Shown piece after piece: positions 26,547-37,642 of a stretch of 64,000 bases of DNA (positions are counted from its first letter, which is position 1; each line of letters begins with the position of its first letter). The DNA is from Phaeosaccion multiseriatum. Its lineage: Eukaryota; Ochrophyta, other classes. The stretch lies in contig OZ218952.1 of the NCBI GenBank assembly GCA_965112735.1, forward strand, positions 4,526,001 through 4,590,000, in the 5' to 3' direction. The position numbers and the translations under genes are program-made. Under the pieces are notes generated by a model. That model was not told the origin of the DNA, made no database searches, and saw only the letters and a list, made by a program, of their open reading frames with translations.

Positions 26547-29425
26547 ATGGCTCCCACCCACCCGGACGGGCGCCGAACCAGGTGAGCCATTGCCCTTTCC
26601 CTCTCTTGCTTTTGTATTCTCCTCCCCTTACCGGCTTGCTCCCCCCTTCGTCCTGCTCCCGCGCGCAGATCCTTCGACCTCCCGCCCATGCTAGCAGTGC
26701 ACACGAGCATCAAGGATGTTAGTGAACTACTGAAGACGGACGCGCTTTTTTCTGTATGCCTCGTTCTCCTCTCGTAAGTCCTGCCGCTTCAACATTCCCC
26801 TCTCTCGCCTTGTGACCGCGTGTCACTCACGACAGCCCATCCCCCCTGCCACTCGACTTATCCTTCGCATCCTTCCGCCTTCTCCCTCCCCTCTCCCCCT
26901 CTCAGACCCTCTTCCCCTTCCCACGTCCCTTGTCCGGCTCTTGCGCCTTACTCATGCCTGACTCATGCCCTGACCTCATCCCACCAACAGGACGTGTGCC
27001 CTGGGCTTCATCCTGACCTTCCTGAGGGGCATCCTCATCCCCTTCGCAGTGGCCGTTTTCCTCATGTATCTGCTTCAGCCCATCGTCAACTACCTGTCCA
27101 AGCCGCCCCGCCGCTGGTGCGACAAGTGCTGCGGCCGGAGGGGAGAGATGTGCTGTGAGGGCTTCTTTGCCATCACCCGCAGTCGGTAAGGGAAGGAGGA
27201 GAGTGGGGGGAGTCGAGGAACGGGAAGTGGGGTGGGCCCACTTGGGCAGTCAGTAAGGATCTAACGGGAGATGAGGCACTCGAGAGGGGGGCTCCACCTA
27301 ACCCACTGCCACTGTCAGCTCATTTTCGTTTTCCCCTCCCCTCTGTGTACGATCCATCGCATTCTGTTCCACTCACACACACACACAACGCAGCCGGTAC
27401 AGCGATGTGGGGCTTGATGTGGATGAGGAGACTTCGCAGCGGATGCACCTGCAGCAGCGGGACTCATTAATGCCGCCGAGGAAGAAGGGGTGCGCGGACA
27501 GGCCCTTCATCCCCAGATGGCTCGCTGTCATTATGGCCATATCAGCGGCTGTTGTCCTTCTCGGGGTGAGTGAGTGAGTGAGTGAGTGATTGTGTGATTG
27601 TGTGCGTACGTCGGTGCGTGTGGGATGCTCAAGGGGGGGGGGAGGGGGGGAGGGAGGCAGGCAGGCAGGCAGGCAGAGTAATTCGCAAGGTGTGCAGACA
27701 TACTACTCAACTCACTTCCTCTCACCGTCCAGTCACTCGACTCCCTCTCTCCATACCTCACTCACTCAATTCAACTCACTCACGTAGCGCATTCCTCAAC
27801 CCCCAACCCGACAGCTCGTGGGCTCCATCCTCTACGGCAGTGTCATTAAGCTTGAGAAGTCCATTCCCAAGTACGAGCGGGGTGCCCAGCAGGTGTCCCA
27901 GACGCTCAAGCGATACCTGGCGGTGCTCCACTTCAGCTTGGATGACGACCTCGTGCCCTTCTTGGTGCTCAAGTTTCGAGAGTTGACACCCCATGCCGTG
28001 TCGCTAGTTCTCGGCACCATGGGCCACGCCATTTATGTGGTGATTTTCCTCATTTATTTGCTCATTAGCCCGGCCAGACCCATTCCCAGCGGGGTGTGGG
28101 GGCAGATCGACCTTCACATTCGAAGGTACATTCGATTAAAGGTACGACTGTGTTCGGTGTGGACTGTTAGGAATTGTCACTGTCTTTCTTTGTCTACCCC
28201 TTTCAGAGTAAGGGGTGCTGGTGGAGGCTACCCCCCCCTCCCCTACCCTACCCTGCTCTCTCTCTCTCTATGTGTGTGTGTGTGTGCCTGTGAAGCGCAC
28301 TGGGCCTGACTTGCACGTCTTTGTCTCCTTCTCTTGTTCTCTCTCCTCGCCTCTCTCACACCCTCTCTACGATATCGCCCTCTGCCCGCGCCTCTCTCTC
28401 CTTTGCCTTTCCTTTCTCCCCTCCTCTCTCCTCTCTCCTCTCTCCTCTCTCCTCTCTCCTCTCCCCTCCCTCGACCTCTACTTGTGGACTTGACTGGACT
28501 CTCCGGCCGACGAGAGCAGACCGCAGTATGTCTGGGAGCGGGAGTGAGTGTCGGTGTCACCCTCTTCCTCCTGGGCATCCCCCTGGCCTACGTGTTTGGC
28601 CTCGTCACCTTCATCTTCAACTTCATCCCCAACATTGGACCCCTCTCCGCCACCCTCCTGCCCATGCCCGTGGCCATTTTCGACCCGGACTTGACGCTGA
28701 GTGTCAAGATTTTGACATTTGTGATTCCCTCGGTGATCCACCTCGTTATTGGCAGCTTCGTGGAGCCCCGTGTGTTCGGCGAAAGCTTCGAGCTCAGCCC
28801 CGTGGTAGTGCTCCTGTCGCTGACCTTCTGGGGCTCGCTGTGGGGCGTGCCTGGTATGGTGCTGGCGGTGCCCATGATTGTGATGCTGAGGATCGTGTGT
28901 CTTCATTTGGGAGAGCACCCTTTCGCTGCCACGGTGGTGGCGTTGCTCGCAGGCAAGTTACTACACGCACTCACCTACTCACTCATTCACTAACTTACTC
29001 ACATGTACTCACTCACTTGACTTACTTCCTCACTCACTTGTACTCACCCTCTCCCTCCCTCCCTCCCTCCCTCGATCACTCAATCACTCCCTCCCTCTCT
29101 CCCTCTCTCACTCACTCACTCACTCACAGGCAAGTACTTTGAGAAGTACGAGCAGTGGGAAGAAGAGGCGGAGTCGCGCTCTCGGGCGGAAAGCATGGTC
29201 GGGGTCAATGTGGGCAATGACCCCACCACCTTTGACGGCCAAATAGGGGGAGGAGGGCCGGTGCTGCAGCAGCCACAGCCCCCGAGACGGCAGAAGAGCA
29301 GTGGCAGGCGAGGGATGGGGGGAGGCACCAGCCCTGGAGGGGGCCAGACTCAGCGCGATCAGCAGTTGCTGATACAACAGCAGCAGCAGCAGAAGCATGG
29401 GGGCGGGGAATACGGATCTGTGTAG
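26547..29425 (+). CDS. AI-2E transporter / TMEM245-type multi-pass membrane protein
   Basis: Exons 26547-26581, 26669-26773, 26991-27185, 27394-27565, 27815-28141, 28520-28952 and 29130-29425 join in phase to 520 residues. Family features include an N-terminal pair of membrane segments (FILTFLRGILIPFAVAVFLMY, then LQPIVNYL), a cytoplasmic Cys-rich loop (RRWCDKCCGRRGEMCC), and the core signature GLVTFIFNFIPNIGPLSATL followed by WGSLWGVPGMVLAVPM, which are those of the bacterial PerM/YdiK (AI-2E) superfamily and eukaryotic TMEM245. About eight membrane segments are present. The tail is Gln- and Gly-rich. Substrate is unknown; bacterial relatives export small molecules or sodium. The last intron starts with GC instead of GT (AG|GCAAGT at 28951-28958). 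Confidence 0.87.
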
Positions 29426-30511
29426 ACTACGAGAGAGGGTTCTCTTCATTTATGTACATGTATAGCAAGAGTTAGGGGAGATGAGTTTATACGGGAGAGG
29501 GAAATGTACCTCCATCCTCCATCACATGTAACCGTCATAGGCGAGCGCGAGCATGGGTTGTTCCGTAGGATTGGTCTTGTTGCCGCCTCAACACCTCCTC
29601 CTTTCTTCCTCGGGGACTTTTCAGATGAACCATCACAGAACCAAATCGATCGCAAGCACTACGAGGGCAGCCCCCTTCCCCTCTTCCCTTTGGAGGGGCT
29701 ACCCTCTTCCCTCTGACTCTTTGGCTTCTCGCTTTACGCCTCTCCCCTGTGCGTCTCTCATCTCCTCTGTGTCCTTGGAGCTGCTGGGCTGTTTTGCTGC
29801 CTGCTTAGCCGCCCTTAGCTTTGCCGCCGTAGTCCTCTTACTGCCGCCGTCCTTCCGATCACCCCCCCCCCCCACAAACCCGTTGCGCGCAACTCGTTCG
29901 CTTCCACATCACAACAGCACCGGAGAGCCCACCATATTGGCAGCAAAACAGACTCATTCAGGCCGACTAAGGCATAAGAAGTATAAACTTTGTATTGCAA
30001 TAGAATGTACATCCCTCTTATCCCCGAACGTATCAACTGACCCTGTGTGTGTCTGTGTGTGTAAGTAATGAACAACCATTGGACGGTATTTATGCACTAA
30101 CGTGTAAAAGATAACCCCTCTGGTGCAGCTGACACACGACGCTTCAAAAATTGGCAGCACTGCATAGCGCATCCGCGCACGACGAGGCAAGCAGTTGGTG
30201 ATTCAGCAAGGAGCGTGAAAAAAGGCCCACCAAGCTGCACGCCTCTCCTGCACTATCTGTCTCTCCTCCCCCCACCCACCCCTTCATGGCGACTCTTCTC
30301 TCCTCTTCGCTGCTCTGCTCAGCTCTCTTCCCCTCTCCTCTTCTCCTTCCACCGTTCCTTGTCTGCCCTGGGACACAGACCCAGAGTAACGCTCGTAACG
30401 CTCGTAACGCTCGTAACGCTCTACATTGTATAGCAAAGGGACACACATGCTGACCCCTTCCTTGTTCCTCACACCGCCTTTCTTCGCAGTCACATTCATT
30501 CATTCATACAC
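29426..30511. other. Tail-to-tail intergenic region without a recognised gene
   Basis: About 1.1 kb between two convergent genes. It contains both 3' UTRs, a nine-base tandem repeat (AACGCTCGT, four to five copies near 30380-30420) and a copy of the dispersed GCAGTTGGTGATTCAGCA motif near 30191. No credible coding sequence was found. Confidence 0.5.
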
Positions 30512-31493
30512 TCATGTGCAGCCAAACGCTGCTCGAAACTTGACCTTGAAGGCTTTGTTCCCAATGCCCCCAATACCGAAGGCTGGCCCGATCCGGCAGA
30601 TCCGCGCCGTTACTGATGGGGCATACTCCTTCACTACAAACTTTAGTCTGTCCGACACACCTGCTACCGGCCTATTATACAGGTCCAGACCAATCTGAAG
30701 AGGGAGGAGCGGGGTGGGTTGAGGAGGTGAGTCGAGGACGAAAGCACGGAGTGGGAGTAATAAGGCAGCGAAGCAAGCACAACGGGGGGGAGGCGGACGA
30801 GGCAGAAAGCCCAATTGATCTGAAAGAAGCAGGAGAGGGCAACACCAGAGATATCACACGACTGACCAGTCAGTAGCAATCCTCTGCGAGTAAGCTTACC
30901 AAATGCAATGGCGTGGAGAGGAACTGCACAGCGGCCGGGCAGAGCAGTTGCGCGGTGAAGTCGGCTCTCTCCTTCGACACACCGTACCTCTCTTGCAGCG
31001 ACTGGGAGGCGGGGTCAGGCAGGTTGAAGCTCGCCCCTATTGTCATGCCGTCGCGAATGGTGAAAAGCGCATAGGTGGGGAGCGGCAAGGGCTTTGCGGC
31101 TACGGTGCCAAACATCCTGGTGAAGGCTCGGTCCTTCGTGATGCAAGCCGCCATATTCACCGTAGAAGTGCCGATGAACCGAGGCCAGCCCGCGTCCTGT
31201 TTCCGGTGCTCGCAGCCCGTGTTGATGTAGTTTGCCGTAGTGTATGTGGCCGCGTAGAGCCCCCATATCATGAGGAACTCTGGCCTACGCACAAAGACGT
31301 GCGGCCGTGTGAACAGCTCCTTGAACCCACTCCTTACGCTGTCTCCCATCTTCATTGCCCCACTGGCGTTCTGGATGATCCCTCTATCGATGATACAAAT
31401 CAATGGCGAAACCATGAAGGAGGCAGAGAGGGCGCTGAGCGTGTCTACTGCCAGTCGCCGGGGCAGCAGAATGTCTCCCTGCGTGTCCCCCAT
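30512..31493 (-). CDS. Conserved-looking protein of unknown function, 258 aa
   Basis: Two exons, 31493-30900 and 30694-30512, join in phase 0. The protein starts MGDTQGDILLPRRLAVDTLSA. It has several moderately hydrophobic segments (SASFMVSPLICIID, FLMIWGLYAATYTTANYI, and near the C-terminus CRIGPAFGIGGIGN), suggesting a small organellar or membrane protein. Codon use and lack of low-complexity sequence mark it as a real, constrained gene. The pattern of short helices with Gly and Pro between them resembles organelle membrane proteins of fungi and protists, but I do not recognise a named family. It is head-to-head with the AK7-like gene, 201 bases away. Confidence 0.75.
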
Positions 31494-31694
31494 CGTCCCT
31501 TTACCGCTCCTCTCTACCTGTCCCCCTTATAGATAAAGCCCCTCTAATTGGTCTTTATTCTGCTTTATTTCCTCTCTCTCTTTAAGCCACGCCAGTCTTT
31601 TAGTCGGAGTTTCAGTTTGTTTGTTTTCCCTTTAACAATCCTTCCACGCGACGTTACATCCTGGCGGGGAGCGAAGGGGGAAGGAGGGGGCAAG
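31494..31694. promoter_or_regulatory. Divergent promoter, unknown protein and AK7-like gene
   Basis: Start codons at 31493 (minus) and 31695 (plus) are 201 bases apart. The part near 31540-31640 is T-rich on the plus strand. No named element was recognised. Confidence 0.35.
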
Positions 31695-34600
31695 ATGAGG
31701 GCCTTTGTGGGAGGTCTAGACTCCTGCGTGGGCGGAGCTATCACTGAAGATCTGGTGGGGCGTGGTTATGAAGTCGTGGGCAGCAGGAGCCGAAGGGGAG
31801 ACTACAGTCGCCTCATGCCCGAGAGGGTGGTGCAGTGCGTGGAGCCCGGCAGCAAGGAGGCGGTGACATTGGCGCTATCATGCGACGCCATCATTCTGTG
31901 CATACTGGAGAGTCCTGCTGGCGCCAATGAGATCCTGGCGGCTTTACGGTTTGCAGCTCTGTCGGCTCCGCCCTCTGGAGGGGGGCGGCCAGGCGGCAGC
32001 AGCAAGAGGCTACTGCTGCTCTCGTCGGCCTTGACTTGGGGCGCCACGCCCGCGCCTGCAGCTCCAAAGACTCCTGCCATGCTTTCTCCGCTGTCGTCGC
32101 CTTCCCGGCATGATCGCCGTGGCAGCGGTAACTCGATGCTGCCGGACAACAAGGCTGCTGGCGTGGTGGCGAGACGGACCGAGAAGGAGTGGGCGAGTAG
32201 AGAGCCTCTTCGCGCTTTCCGGGAGCACTTCCGCTTGGAAAACGAGGTGCTGAATTTGAAGGGTCTGGAGGGACTGGATGTGGCAGTGGTGGCGGCCGGC
32301 GTGCCGTATGGCTGCGTTGAGGGGTCCCTTTGCGACTTGTTCACCACCGCGTGGGAGAAGCCGGGCCATCCCCTGCCCATTCCATGCCCGCCCAGCTCAG
32401 GCCTCCTGCCTCCACGCGAGTCTTTCAACAAGGACTTTGCGTCGTCGTCGTCTGTTGGCGGCATGAACCTCCTCCCCCTCATCCATCTGCAGGACTTGTG
32501 TTTGTTCATTGGAGCTCTGCTGAGCCCCCAGGGGCCACCCTCATCACCCAGCAAGAAGGCACCAGCGAGCAGCAGCAGTAGCAGCAGCAGCACTCGCTTC
32601 CCTTCCCCGTACATGCTTGCCGTGGATGGAGACGACACGCAGCCAACGCTCCAGCAGGCGTGCCGCAGCATCGCAAAGGCCTTTGGCGGAGGAAAAGGTG
32701 AGCAGCGAGAAGAAGCATTACCTCTATTGCTCCAAACTTCGCTGCTGAGTGTGCACACATCCTGAAAACATGACCAGCAATCACCGTCTTCTCTACCTAT
32801 CCCTGACACTCACCCACCTAACCAACCCCGAAAACAACTCCTCACCCGTTCGATACGACACAACAAAAACAAAACACACCACAGGCACCACCCGCTTCCT
32901 CTCCGAAGACGAGATGGAGGATGCCGTGCTGTCCGACCCGGGCATGCTCCACCTGCTCGCAGACGTGGGCTTCTCCATGAAGGGTTCCGTCATGGCTTGT
33001 CTGGTGCAAGAAGGGCGCCTCCCCAGAGACAAGCTGACCTCCTGGGGGTCGGAGTTGGGGTTAAAGTCGGGCGGAGGCGGTGGTGGCTTTGTGGCCCACG
33101 CGACTCAGCTCGGCAAGGACCTGGTGTCAAGCCTCGGGCTCGAGCCCATCGCCGCAATCGTTCTTGCCCCTCCCATGACCGCCACCGCCCCCACTGACAC
33201 TGACACTACCCCTGGCACCTCCTCCTTGTCGACGGAGGCGAGGGAGCGCATTTGCAGCGCTGTGGCGAGCAAGTGTGGCCTAGCAGAGGTCAACCTCCGG
33301 GCCGCAGTGGACGCAGTTATTGTAGCGTCGGGAAGGGAGGTGCCCAAGGCTTTGTTTGCCGAGGATGGCACACCCATCACGGTGGCTCCGGGGACCGCAG
33401 GGGGGGGGAAAGGCGGCGGGAAGAAGTCAGAGAAGGCGGCGCCAGCAGCAGCGGCAGCGGCGCCAGAGAAGGGCAAGGGGAAGGACAAGAAGGGTGCAGG
33501 ACGTGGAGACTCGGCGGGAAGGAAGAGCTCGACTGGTGCTGGTGCTGCCGCGGCTGCTGCCATTGCTGCTGAGTCGACTCTCTCGACCCCTGGGACCGGT
33601 GGGGCAGAGGGCGGCGAGGACGACAGCAAGGAGCGCCTCTACACCGACGTGTCTGCTGCGCTGAGCGAGGTGGGCATCGATGTGGAGTCTGTGGCCTACG
33701 CGGCCCTCAGCGCTGCGGACTTGTCGGAGAAGATGCCGCCTGCGCTCGCGGCTGCTTGTCTCCGCTCTCTGCTCCTCGTGCCCGCCATCAGGGAAGGTGG
33801 TGGTGAGGGTGGGGGTGGTGGAGGAGGAGGAGGAGGAGGAGGGCAGATGGTCATGCGTAAGAGGGCGGGCTACCTGCTGCAAGACGCGGACAGCCTCGTC
33901 GAGTCGGAACGTTTCAAGTTTTGGGACTCTACTGCGACCACTTTTGAGGAGAAGGACAAGTCGGAGGAGACGCGCACAAGCACAAGCAACAACAGCTCGA
34001 ACACCTCTTGGTCTTCCTCGTTGTGTTCGTCGACGTCCTTGTCTTTGTCTTGCCCCGCGGTGCCTTCACCAACCCACATCGTCTACATGTGGGCCCGGAA
34101 GAAGGTGCTGCTGCCGGATGACAAGGAGGAGGAGGAGGGTGGACGGGTGGCCAGCTACTGGAAGGCTCATGGTATGGATGAAGAAGCGGCTGCTGCTGAT
34201 ACGACAGAAGCGGAAGGAGGAGAAGGAGGAGGAGAGGAAGGGAAAGGGGCAGGAGCTGGAGCTGGAACAGGCGAGGGAGAGGGAGGAGAGAAGACTGCAG
34301 GGGGGGGAGACGTTGGACAGAAGAACAAGAAGGGAGAAGAGAGCAGCGAGTGCTGCCCCCCGGCGTGGGTGGTGCGTCTGGCGGAGAGGCTGGGGGCAGA
34401 GGTGATCACCATCGACGCGGAGAAGTATTTAGGGTTGGGAGGAGATCAGGCTTGCCCGCCCCCCAGAGGGGACGAGGAGGTGACTCTCAGCCTCGCGCGC
34501 GGTCTGACCGGAGGGCATGTGACGGGCTTTTCTTACCTTGGCCTCGCCCCACCACCCACTTGCGCTTCTAGTCCCACTCCACCCTGTCAGGGCACGGCAG

Positions 34601-35118
34601 CAGCAGCAGCAGCGGCGGCATCAGTAGCGGGACGAGGAGGAGGTGCTGGGACGACCTCCTCCTCCTCCTCCTCCTCCTCCTCGTCGCCCTCCTTACTCCC
34701 ATCCTCCTCATCAGCATCTTCATCATCATTACTACCGCCACCCTCATCGACAACACCATCACCACCTCACGGAGGAGCCCAACAAGCACAATCACAGCAC
34801 GCCCCACCGCCGGCGGATGACCAACGTGACCAGCGCCAGATGGCACCCGACGACCCACTGAGCATCGTCGCGGGGCTCAGCACCGAGGACTACAACCTGC
34901 TGGAGACGAGAAGCCAGCAGTATCGAGACTACCTCATGATGAATGTGGTTTCCGAGGTGACACGTGGGGTGATGGACGTGGTGGCGCAGCAGCCGGCCAA
35001 CCCCATTGATGCCTTGGCGGACTACCTCATTCGGGCGGGGCAGCGGGTGCAGCTGGAGGCGGAGCAGGAGGCAATGGTCAAGTATAAGGAAGGCCTCCGC
35101 ATTCTCCAAGACCTCTAA
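31695..35118 (+). CDS. AK7-like protein with degenerate adenylate kinase domain and Dpy-30 end
   Basis: Exons 31695-32697 and 32885-35118 join in phase 1 to 1078 residues. The N-terminal third matches the NAD-binding-like domain of adenylate kinase 7: DAIILCILES, LLLLSSALTWG, an ENEVLNLKG helix, VAVVAAGVPYGCVEGSLCDLF, LLPLIHLQDLC and MLAVDGDD. The C-terminus matches the AK7 tail, SIVAGLSTEDYNLLETRSQQ followed by YRDYLM and the Dpy-30 core NPIDALADYLIRAGQR. Between them the kinase region is hard to find. The expected GxPxxGK loop is replaced by IVLAPPMTATAPTD near residue 430, and RAGYLLQDADS near 660 is the only other kinase-like piece. Long Ala, Gly, Glu and Ser runs intervene. AK7 works in axonemes, so a flagellar structural role is likely; catalysis is doubtful. 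The start at 31695 was chosen over upstream in-frame UTR. Confidence 0.8.
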
Positions 35119-35463
35119 CTGACTGACTGACTGACTGACTGACTGACTGACTGACTCTTTGCTTAGCTTGTAGACAGATCCACCCCACCCCTCTTCCCGA
35201 TTGACATGTTCGCTAGAAAGATGGCTCCCGTTGCCGGCGCGTCACTGGCTACGATGTAATGTAATATCTGATCTATTGCCCCTGTGAATCAATTATTAAA
35301 TGTCTCACCAACTTGCATGCTTCACGAGGTGTGCGACCACAGCCTATCCGAGGGGTGAGGCTGATAGTACCCTTGTCCTCTATTGCCCCCTGCCGCTCCG
35401 CCTTTTATTTGACTGTGTGACAAAGTGTGTCCTCCTTCCCAACATCAAAAGTGGTGAGCTCCA
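35119..35463. other. 3' region with ACTG microsatellite
   Basis: About ten ACTG units (35119-35156) directly follow the AK7-like stop codon. The rest is probable 3' UTR, with an AATTATTAAATG stretch near 35290. No gene was recognised. Confidence 0.6.
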
Positions 35464-35950
35464 TCATGCCATCTCCTCTGCTACATCATCCTGCAGCGCC
35501 TCAGGGCTAATCTCTCTCTGCCACACCTTCAGCCTCCCTTCCTTGCCAAAGAGAGGGTCAGTGCCCCGCATCAGGTCCAACGCGCTATGTGACGCAAAGT
35601 GCTGTCGCTCCACGGTCAGTAGGCCTTGATACAGTGTTCATGCTCCATCCCTTGTGCTTGAGCCAGGGCCGCTTCAAGTGAGGCCCCTCCCGAGAGCAGC
35701 TTCAGCGCCGCCCCGATGTGACCGGCTAGCGTCGCGTTCAGCAAGGCCGTCCCAATACAACTGCCCTCATGGTCAGGGTTAGCTCCCGCAGACAGAAGCT
35801 GACGGATAACTGCCACGTGGCCCAGCAAGACAGCAATGCAGCCAACAACATAGCTGTGCCCCCTTTGCAACCCAGCATCTCTACTTCGGTACATGCCAAG
35901 TGTATCGCTCCAGCGAGCCCTTCCAAGGGATCTTTGCTCATTAAAGTCAT
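35464..35950 (-). pseudogene. Ankyrin-repeat gene remnant with frameshifts
   Basis: Minus-strand sequence gives ankyrin-type pieces in different frames: GLAGAIHLACTEVEMLGCKG with GTAMLLAAL first, then GHVAVIRQLLSAGANPDHEG with ALLNATLAGHIGAALKLL, then ERQHFASHSALDLMRGTDPL ending at a stop at 35464. The first switch falls on an imperfect direct repeat (TTGCTGTCTTGCTG near 35821-35836) where an extra eight bases would explain the shift. The second switch is near 35615. A possible upstream exon ends with a GTACGT donor near 36035. No intact start or continuous frame is seen, so a decayed gene is most likely. Unrecognised introns remain an alternative. Confidence 0.5.
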
Positions 35951-36039
35951 TAAACATCATAGATGCGCATGCGTATGCATGTCTAGATACAAAACACAGA
36001 TATGCCAACTTTATAGTAGACCCATGCGTACGCTACGTA

Positions 36040-37642
36040 CCTGGTCCTGCCGAGGGCGTCAAGGATGAGACGCTGCCTAAGTGTGTTGGTGAGGTGCTCC
36101 TCCGCTCTACTTGTAATGACGTGCGAAATGCCCATGGTGGCGTCGTTCACTGGCATCCGAGGGGAGGAGGGAGGACACATACGGTGGCAACACGATAGGA
36201 TTTGATGAGTAAGGCACAGGCTCGGGGGGGGGGGGTGGGGGTCGGGGAGAGAGAATCGTGTCGTTGTACAGTTTCAAGACAGTCATTCCTGATTGGGCTG
36301 TCGGTCGCTCAGGGTACTAATACAATAGTGTCCTCAATTGGGAACGAGTATACTCGCTCCCTTCTCAGATCGTCAGTTATCTTCACCGCGAGCCATAGCC
36401 ATCCACTGCCATTCCTTCTGCCTTCCACTACCATCTCCTCCACCTTCCACTGCCATACCCTCTTCTCAAACAGGCGTAATCAAGACTAGTGCGCAGTCTT
36501 ACAGTAAGAGTCGCACTTTTGCTAGACTCACACCTTTCCACTCTTTACAGCAGCACGCGAGCACGCCTTCTTCCGTACCAGCCCACGCCATGACTCGTAC
36601 CTTTCCACCGCGTTGAGGGAGGCTCTCCATCATCGTGCTTCATGTACAGCACGGAAGATATGCCATGAGTGGGACTTCGACAGGGGCCACTCGCTACGGC
36701 CCGGCCCCTGTGGGAGTGGAGTGTTCATGGGGCCTGCCACGCCGTACGAAGCCCAACAGGAACGTAGGCCGAAGCATGATGTGGGAAGAAGCAAAGGCGC
36801 GAGGCGCACAACACGGGCATGTTTCACAGGGTGCGCGGGCAGGTCAGGTAGGCCGGCCCAGCATGGGAATTCAAGGCCGAAAGACAGGAAGAAAGCGGGA
36901 CGGGAGACAGCGAGCACATACACTGAGATGAGAGCCCCAGAGGGAGACAGAGACGAGCACGGACTGAAGGACAGGGAGAGATCAAGCGAGAGAGAGCAAC
37001 AACGGGAAGAGAGAAATACCAAACGCCCATCACCACCTGCCCCAAAAGACCGTAAAGCAAGCCGCCAGACGGCGCCGGCAGATGCAAAGTGGGGATTCAA
37101 GGCAGACATAAACAGAGAGAGATAGAGACACATACAGCGAGATGGAGAGACAGGAGAAAGGGGCGAGACCTACCCCCAAAGCCCCAGCCCCTTCCATCCT
37201 CTCTTTCCACGCTTCATGGCCCTGCTCAGCGCTTCCGCTGCGGTAGAGTGCGGCCTGCCCATGCACAACGCCACCGCCGATCCGCCGGAACAAAAGGCCA
37301 GCCCATGATGGGCTAGCATCGCCAGCAGCAAAAGCATGAGACACCCGCATGCTGCTGGATGAAGAGTTGCAAAGAAATGGGGCAAAAGCGTCTCTACTCC
37401 ACGCACACTCCACCACACATAATCACTCTTCCCTGCCCAATCTACCTCCTCCTCCTCCTCCAACGATACGAGACCCAGACCCGCTGACAGGAGGAGGGGA
37501 AGAGGAAAGGGAGCGCAGAGAGAATGAGGGAATGTGAATTGTGAATTGTAGTCCGTATCACCAACTCCCCCCCTTTCATCCTTCCAAATAATGTTCATCC
37601 TTCCTCCTGTTTTCCTTCTCCTCCATCTCTCTCCTCTCCAGT
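36040..37642. other. Gene-poor interval
   Basis: About 1.6 kb between the ankyrin remnant and the TatD gene. It contains a poly-G run near 36225, purine-rich stretches (36880-37130) and a GTATCACCAACTCC motif at about 37556. No open frame had family similarity or plausible codon use. The TatD promoter and 5' UTR should lie in its last few hundred bases. Confidence 0.5.

Noticed and set aside
36613-37133. Overlapping frames of about 170 residues on both strands
   Set aside because: Composition is purine-rich repeat translation; neither has a recognisable domain, splice sites or bias like the neighbouring genes.
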